Positions 60,796 through 64,000 of a DNA stretch of 64,000 nucleotides are shown here, in pieces. The position numbers and the translations under genes were made by a program. Numbering within the stretch: the first letter of the stretch is position 1; each line of letters opens with the position of its first letter. The notes under the pieces were generated by a model. That model had not been told where the DNA came from, did not search any database, and saw only the letters and a program-made list of their open reading frames with translations. The stretch is from JBDTVS01 sp040007095. GTDB lineage: Bacteria; Acidobacteriota; Vicinamibacteria; Vicinamibacterales; CAVVIG01. The stretch spans positions 1-64,000 of the forward strand of contig JBDTVS010000073.1 in the NCBI GenBank assembly GCA_040007095.1. The letters are read 5' to 3'.

Positions 60796-61500
60796 ATGGC
60801 CGGCGCGATTGACGACGCCCTGCGAAAGTTCCACGCCTCACTCAACGTGACCGATCTCGATCGGTCGATCGCGTTTTATCGCGTCCTGCTCGGAGCCGAG
60901 CCGGCCAAGGTCAGGCCCGACTACGCGAAGTTCGATCTGGCAGAGCCGCCGCTGGTGCTGTCGCTGATTCCCGGGCGTCCTGGCGCCGGAGGGAACCTCA
61001 ATCACGTCGGGCTTCGCGTGCGCAATGCCGAGGAACTGGTCGAGATTCAACGCCGCCTCGAGGCTGCGGGAATGCCCACCGAGAGGGAGGAAGGCGTCGA
61101 GTGCTGCTATGCGCGGCAGACGAAATTCTGGATCACCGATCCGGATCGCGCGCTGTGGGAAATCTACGTCTTTCACGACGACATCGCCGAGCACGGCAAC
61201 GCTGCGCCGCCGCCGACTGAGCCTCTCCGGCTGAACACGGGATTGTCGCGGGCTCCCCTCGCGTGGGCTCACCGGCTCAGGGACCCGATTCCGTTGCGAA
61301 TTCCCCACGACGACAACACCCTGCATGAGGTTCGACTCGAAGGGTCCATCAACGCTGCGCCCGACGGGGGCAATCGGTCAGGTCTGCTGGCCGAATCGTT
61401 GAGGGCCTTGCGCCCCGGCGGGGCGATTTTTATTCACGGCCTGGCCGGCGATCGTCCGAGTGATTCGAGTCCCGCGCTGCCGGGTCCCGCCCAGCGGTAG
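60796..61500 (+). CDS. ArsI/CadI-like VOC metalloenzyme, N-terminal part of a frameshifted gene
   Basis: Residues 10-140 form a vicinal-oxygen-chelate domain close to ArsI (organoarsenical C-As lyase) and CadI: FHASLNVTDLDRSIAFYRVL, PDYAKFDLAEPPLVLSL, NHVGLRV and GVECCYARQTKFWITDPD with adjacent cysteines that bind As(III) in ArsI. A further segment (EVRLEGSINAAPDGG, LRALRPGGAIFIHGLAGD) is like a degenerate methyltransferase. The frame stops at 61500, but the natural continuation lies in another frame from 61497, so a 1-base deletion near 61490 is likely. ATG 60796 has GAGGTAAG upstream. Beside ArsR, an arsenic role is plausible. Confidence 0.75.
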   Translation: MAGAIDDALRKFHASLNVTDLDRSIAFYRVLLGAEPAKVRPDYAKFDLAEPPLVLSLIPGRPGAGGNLNHVGLRVRNAEELVEIQRRLEAAGMPTEREEGVECCYARQTKFWITDPDRALWEIYVFHDDIAEHGNAAPPPTEPLRLNTGLSRAPLAWAHRLRDPIPLRIPHDDNTLHEVRLEGSINAAPDGGNRSGLLAESLRALRPGGAIFIHGLAGDRPSDSSPALPGPAQR

Positions 61501-61889
61501 AGCACGTGCCGGCAACGGCACAGGTCGTCGAGGATCTCGTTCGCAGTGGTTTCGTCGACATCCAGATTGAGAAGCTGTCGAAGACGGCGTACTTCGTCGT
61601 CGACGGCGTGCCGATGCGCGAACTGCGGATCGCGGCGCGCAAGCCGGGCTACCGTCCCATGGCTGCCACGCATCAGGCGGTGTATCTTGGACCGTTGGGG
61701 CAGGTCACCGACGACTATGGCAATGTGTTTCACCAGGGCGTGCCGACGCCGCTCAATGTCCACGATTGGCAGATGCTGTCGAAGGGCGCCGCGAACGCCG
61801 CCTTCCTGTTCTTGACGCCTGAAGAACCGAAGACGGCGAGCGCCTGCTGCACCAGTCAGTACGCCGAAGCGGCGGCAGTAACGACCTGA
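61497..61889 (+). pseudogene. C-terminal part of the ArsI-like gene, out of frame
   Basis: From codon GTA at 61497 the frame reads VEHVPATAQVVEDLVRSGF, IEKLSKTAYFVVDG, MRELRIAARKPGYRP, then YLGPLGQVTDDYGN and a C-terminal ASACCTSQ cysteine pair. It continues the domain that is cut at 61500. Adding one base in CCCGCCCAGCG near 61490 would restore a single frame of about 364 codons. Alternatively it is translated separately from GTG 61506. Confidence 0.65.
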
Positions 61890-61957
61890 CGTTTTCCGCG
61901 GTCAGCCAGAGCGCAGCGAGACGCGGCGAGCCTCCGGTTGGAGGCCTCGGCGTCCGA

Positions 61958-62422
61958 TCAGATTCGGCGGGCGATGCGACCGGGTCGGGAAGGACGCTGC
62001 GGAGGGCGCTTCAACGGCGGGCGCGCGGAGGCGAGTCCGCCATTGTCCTTCGCGGTGCCCGGGAACTGGAAGCTGCAGCACCCAAGGTCCAACACGCCGC
62101 CGGTCGCGGCGCGCCCCCGAATTGTTTCCGGAAGCGCATAGGGGCGGCTGCGGCCGTTTCTCTCGACGTGGAGCAGACCGGCCTCGCGCAGAATACGCAG
62201 ATGTTTTGAGACGTTGTACTGGGACACCTTGAGCCGTTTCGAAATCTCGCCCACGTCGAGCGCTTCATCGATCAGGAGACCCACGATCCGGACCCTGGTA
62301 TCCTCCGCGAGCGCTCGGAGCGCCAGAACACAGTCGTGCGATGGAACGGCGCTCACTGTCTTGTCACGAGGAGTCAGGTGATAGAGCTGAATCGGCTGAT
62401 CGGATTTTCGAGGCTCCGTCAT
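61958..62422 (-). CDS. ArsR-family transcriptional regulator
   Basis: A 154-aa winged-helix regulator: CVLALRALAEDTRVRIVGLL, DEALDVGEISKRLKVSQYNV and SKHLRILREAGLLHVERNGR are the ArsR HTH, and the GVLDLGCCSFQF segment with adjacent cysteines may sense metal. The family usually ends soon after that motif; here about 30 extra basic residues follow. Convergent with the ArsI-like gene. ATG 62422 is preferred. Which promoter it controls is not evident; the ArsI-like gene and the WtpA-like gene are the neighbours. Confidence 0.82.
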   Translation of the reverse strand: MTEPRKSDQPIQLYHLTPRDKTVSAVPSHDCVLALRALAEDTRVRIVGLLIDEALDVGEISKRLKVSQYNVSKHLRILREAGLLHVERNGRSRPYALPETIRGRAATGGVLDLGCCSFQFPGTAKDNGGLASARPPLKRPPQRPSRPGRIARRI

Positions 62423-62637
62423 GGTCGGTCGCAGACAAAAATGGCACAAACCGTTGTCGGACGCAAACCGAGGCGCGGTAAAACGAACGCGCGCATCTGA
62501 CCGACGACTGCGATGTCGGTACCCCGCGGCGCGGACCGTTGGCGATCACGTCTCCAGACGTCTCGGCAAGGCGTCCCAGCCCGATCAATCGACGCGCGAA
62601 ACCGAGGAGGCCGCAACGTCCAAGACGCTGTATCCGC
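62423..62637. other. Intergenic region upstream of arsR
   Basis: 215 bp between the ArsR gene and the WtpA-like gene, both on the minus strand. Short open frames on both strands lack any recognisable features. No strong hairpin, promoter or repeat could be picked out. Confidence 0.35.
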
Positions 62638-63735
62638 CTATCGCGTTGTTGAACTGCTCACGCTTGCTTCCTGTGCGCTGACCAGGGATTGCATCGCTTT
62701 CGGCAGGCGCGTGTAGTCGGCGCGGTTGACCAGCGCCGGCGTGATTGGCGCGGGTCCGGATGCGTTGAGGGCCGCCGTTCCGACCGCTCCCAGCAGCAAG
62801 TTCACAAAGGCCGCCGCATTCTCCGGATTCTGGCTCTTCCTTGGGATGGTCAGTCCCCATGCCACGCGCGTCGCGGGAATGGAGACGGGCGATTTCGTGG
62901 CCTGAGATCCAATTCCCGGAATTGTCACGGTGGCGTCGGCGTAGTAGCGGTTGTGACCGGTGGTCGACAGATCGATGCGCTCCGGCAGGGCCAGATATCG
63001 GTACGAAGAATTGCTTGTCGCCGCTGCCGCCGCGCTGTGTTCGTAGATGAACTGAAAGTTGTAGCCTCTGCCCAATGCCGGTTGAGGGGCGGTGTCGGGG
63101 CCGCCGACATTGGGGAGAATCGTGTAGTGCTCCAGTAGCAAGTTGGCGAGATTCGGCAGGTTGTAGAACGTCTGCGCCAGCTGAAAGATCATGTGCGACC
63201 GGTACCCGGCAGGGTCGAGAAACGGATGAGAGCCGGCGATCCGGACTCCCGGCTCGAGGAGGACTCGGTACCAATCGGGCGCGGCGTTCGGAATCGACGC
63301 CGGCGGGTTGAAGTCGCCTGCGGCGGCTACCCCCCGCGTCATCGGATCCGTGGCCAGATAGGCGAGAACCATTCGGCCCTTGGCGAAGATGATGGTGTAG
63401 TCGGCAAGGCCGATCGGTTTGAGCAGCAGATCGATGTCCGCGTAGTCGGCTGCGGCATATACATCGCACGACTGGCTTCCGGCGGCCAGCCGCCCGGCCA
63501 GGGCCACGCTGCCGCCCGGGACCGCCTTCATCGCGACGCCCGGATGCTGAGCCGCGAATGCCTTTTCCACCTCGGTGAACGCCGCCTGCAGACTGCCGGC
63601 GTGACACAGAGTGAGCTGCCCGCCCGATTGCGAGTTGAGGGGGACCCCTCCAATAATCACGATCAAGCCGGCGCCGAGGCACACCAGTACTTGCATCGCC
63701 CCCGCGGTGAGTCGGGCGGAGGCGACCCTGGTCAA
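62638..63735 (-). CDS. wtpA: WtpA/TupA-like molybdate/tungstate-binding protein
   Basis: A 365-aa periplasmic oxyanion-binding protein: signal sequence (MQVLVCLGAGLIVIIGGVPL), then LTLCHAGSLQAAFTEVEKAF, CDVYAAADYADIDLLL, IIFAKGRMVLAYL and SHPFLDPAGYRSHMIFQLAQ, the last being typical of WtpA. TTG 63735 overlaps the stop of the upstream TonB receptor (TTGA), so the two are translationally coupled; ATG 63696 is an alternative start at the signal peptide. No permease or ATPase follows (the next gene is arsR). Confidence 0.85.
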   Translation of the reverse strand: MTRVASARLTAGAMQVLVCLGAGLIVIIGGVPLNSQSGGQLTLCHAGSLQAAFTEVEKAFAAQHPGVAMKAVPGGSVALAGRLAAGSQSCDVYAAADYADIDLLLKPIGLADYTIIFAKGRMVLAYLATDPMTRGVAAAGDFNPPASIPNAAPDWYRVLLEPGVRIAGSHPFLDPAGYRSHMIFQLAQTFYNLPNLANLLLEHYTILPNVGGPDTAPQPALGRGYNFQFIYEHSAAAAATSNSSYRYLALPERIDLSTTGHNRYYADATVTIPGIGSQATKSPVSIPATRVAWGLTIPRKSQNPENAAAFVNLLLGAVGTAALNASGPAPITPALVNRADYTRLPKAMQSLVSAQEASVSSSTTR

Positions 63736-64000
63736 AATGCCACCTCCATCGAGGCGGCCACCGTACGCGGGGACCCCAGGTGTGCCGTATAACTGCCGAC
63801 GTTCGTGCCGGTGATGTTGCCCGGACCGAGCGTGGACCAATAGTGCGCATCGCTCACGTTGTTGACGACGATTCTCCACGTCGTCACGCGAGTCATGATC
63901 GTCCGGGCGTAGCGCGCGCCGATATCGACAACGTTGTAGGCCGGCGTGTAGGTCGAATTGATGTCGTCGATGGGACGGCGGCCCACCGACTGCCAGTTGA
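63732..64000 (-). CDS. TonB-dependent receptor, C-terminal end (5' part outside window)
   Basis: The last 90 codons of an outer-membrane receptor: DDINSTYTPAYNVVDIGARY, the VNNVSDAHYWSTLGPGNIT strand with its typical NVSD/Y turn, and the closing RTVAASMEVAF ending in Phe. The frame is open to the window edge. It overlaps the WtpA-like gene by four bases, which links an outer-membrane receptor to a molybdate/tungstate-type binding protein. Confidence 0.85.
   Translation of the reverse strand, partial: NWQSVGRRPIDDINSTYTPAYNVVDIGARYARTIMTRVTTWRIVVNNVSDAHYWSTLGPGNITGTNVGSYTAHLGSPRTVAASMEVAF

Noticed and set aside
60318..60845. A 175-codon minus-strand frame in the modA-ArsI gap
   Set aside because: Cys- and Arg-rich with no motif; it overlaps the better-supported prenyltransferase-like fragment in another frame and the repeat hairpin.

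Overview
The window is GC-rich bacterial DNA, densely coded, mostly in short operons whose genes overlap by 1 to 4 bases (ATGA, GTGA and TTGA junctions recur). The gene content points to the Acidobacteriota, probably a Vicinamibacteria-like lineage: an Oar-type TonB receptor with an N-terminal carboxypeptidase-regulatory domain, an HspR-DnaJ-ClpB-FtsH heat-shock cluster, RNase J beside FtsK, a DUF3467 protein, and an ECF sigma/anti-sigma pair with a secreted third gene. The taxon is inferred, since no rRNA or other formal marker is present.

Layout. 1-7157: aromatic amino-acid supraoperon trpD(partial)-trpC-trpF-trpB-trpA-chorismate mutase-DAHP synthase-tyrA. 7336-12140: a CoA-transferase A subunit without its B partner, an acetyl-CoA acetyltransferase, a JAMM peptidase, a secreted PKD-like protein (minus strand), leucyl aminopeptidase and a small membrane protein. 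12253-22192 (minus): cell-wall amidase, FtsK, RNase J, then RsmA, a MMP-like metallopeptidase, endonuclease III, DUF3467 and LexA. 22296-33598 (plus): PfkB kinase, ECF sigma/anti-sigma/secreted protein, RecG, RsmD, CoaD, an aminotransferase, a CoA-binding protein, Rho, a CDGSH protein and a small secreted protein.

33666-45052 is the accessory-looking part. It holds a glutathionylspermidine-synthase-like ATP-grasp enzyme. Next is a two-gene minus-strand unit encoding a TIR/DUF4062-like/TIR protein and a very large nSTAND-type NTPase with 14 WD40 repeats. A LodA/LodB-type quinoprotein oxidase operon with a third, unrecognised gene and an MFS transporter follow. 45049-51023 (minus) is the heat-shock operon hspR-cbpA-clpB-ftsH. 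51246-55804: TerC, a class A penicillin-binding protein, an S4 RNA-binding protein (minus) and a dicarboxylate symporter. 56002-64000: an Oar-like TonB receptor divergent from modA, a decayed prenyltransferase-like fragment, a frameshifted ArsI-like gene with an ArsR regulator, and a WtpA-type oxyanion-binding protein overlapping the end of a second TonB receptor.

Non-coding structure is unusually rich. Three copies of a ~160-bp element with nested terminal inverted repeats lie between genes (6.1, 25.2 and 28.9 kb). There are several 13-17-bp tandem duplications at gene borders, several classes of short-period intergenic repeat, a consensus-like rho promoter preceded by a duplicated 14-mer, and palindromic candidate operators at lexA, hspR and modA. 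The strongest candidates for new biology are the TIR/STAND pair, the third gene of the Lod operon, and the pairing of molybdate/tungstate-type binding proteins with TonB receptors without nearby permeases. All homology statements are by recognition of motifs; no search was run.
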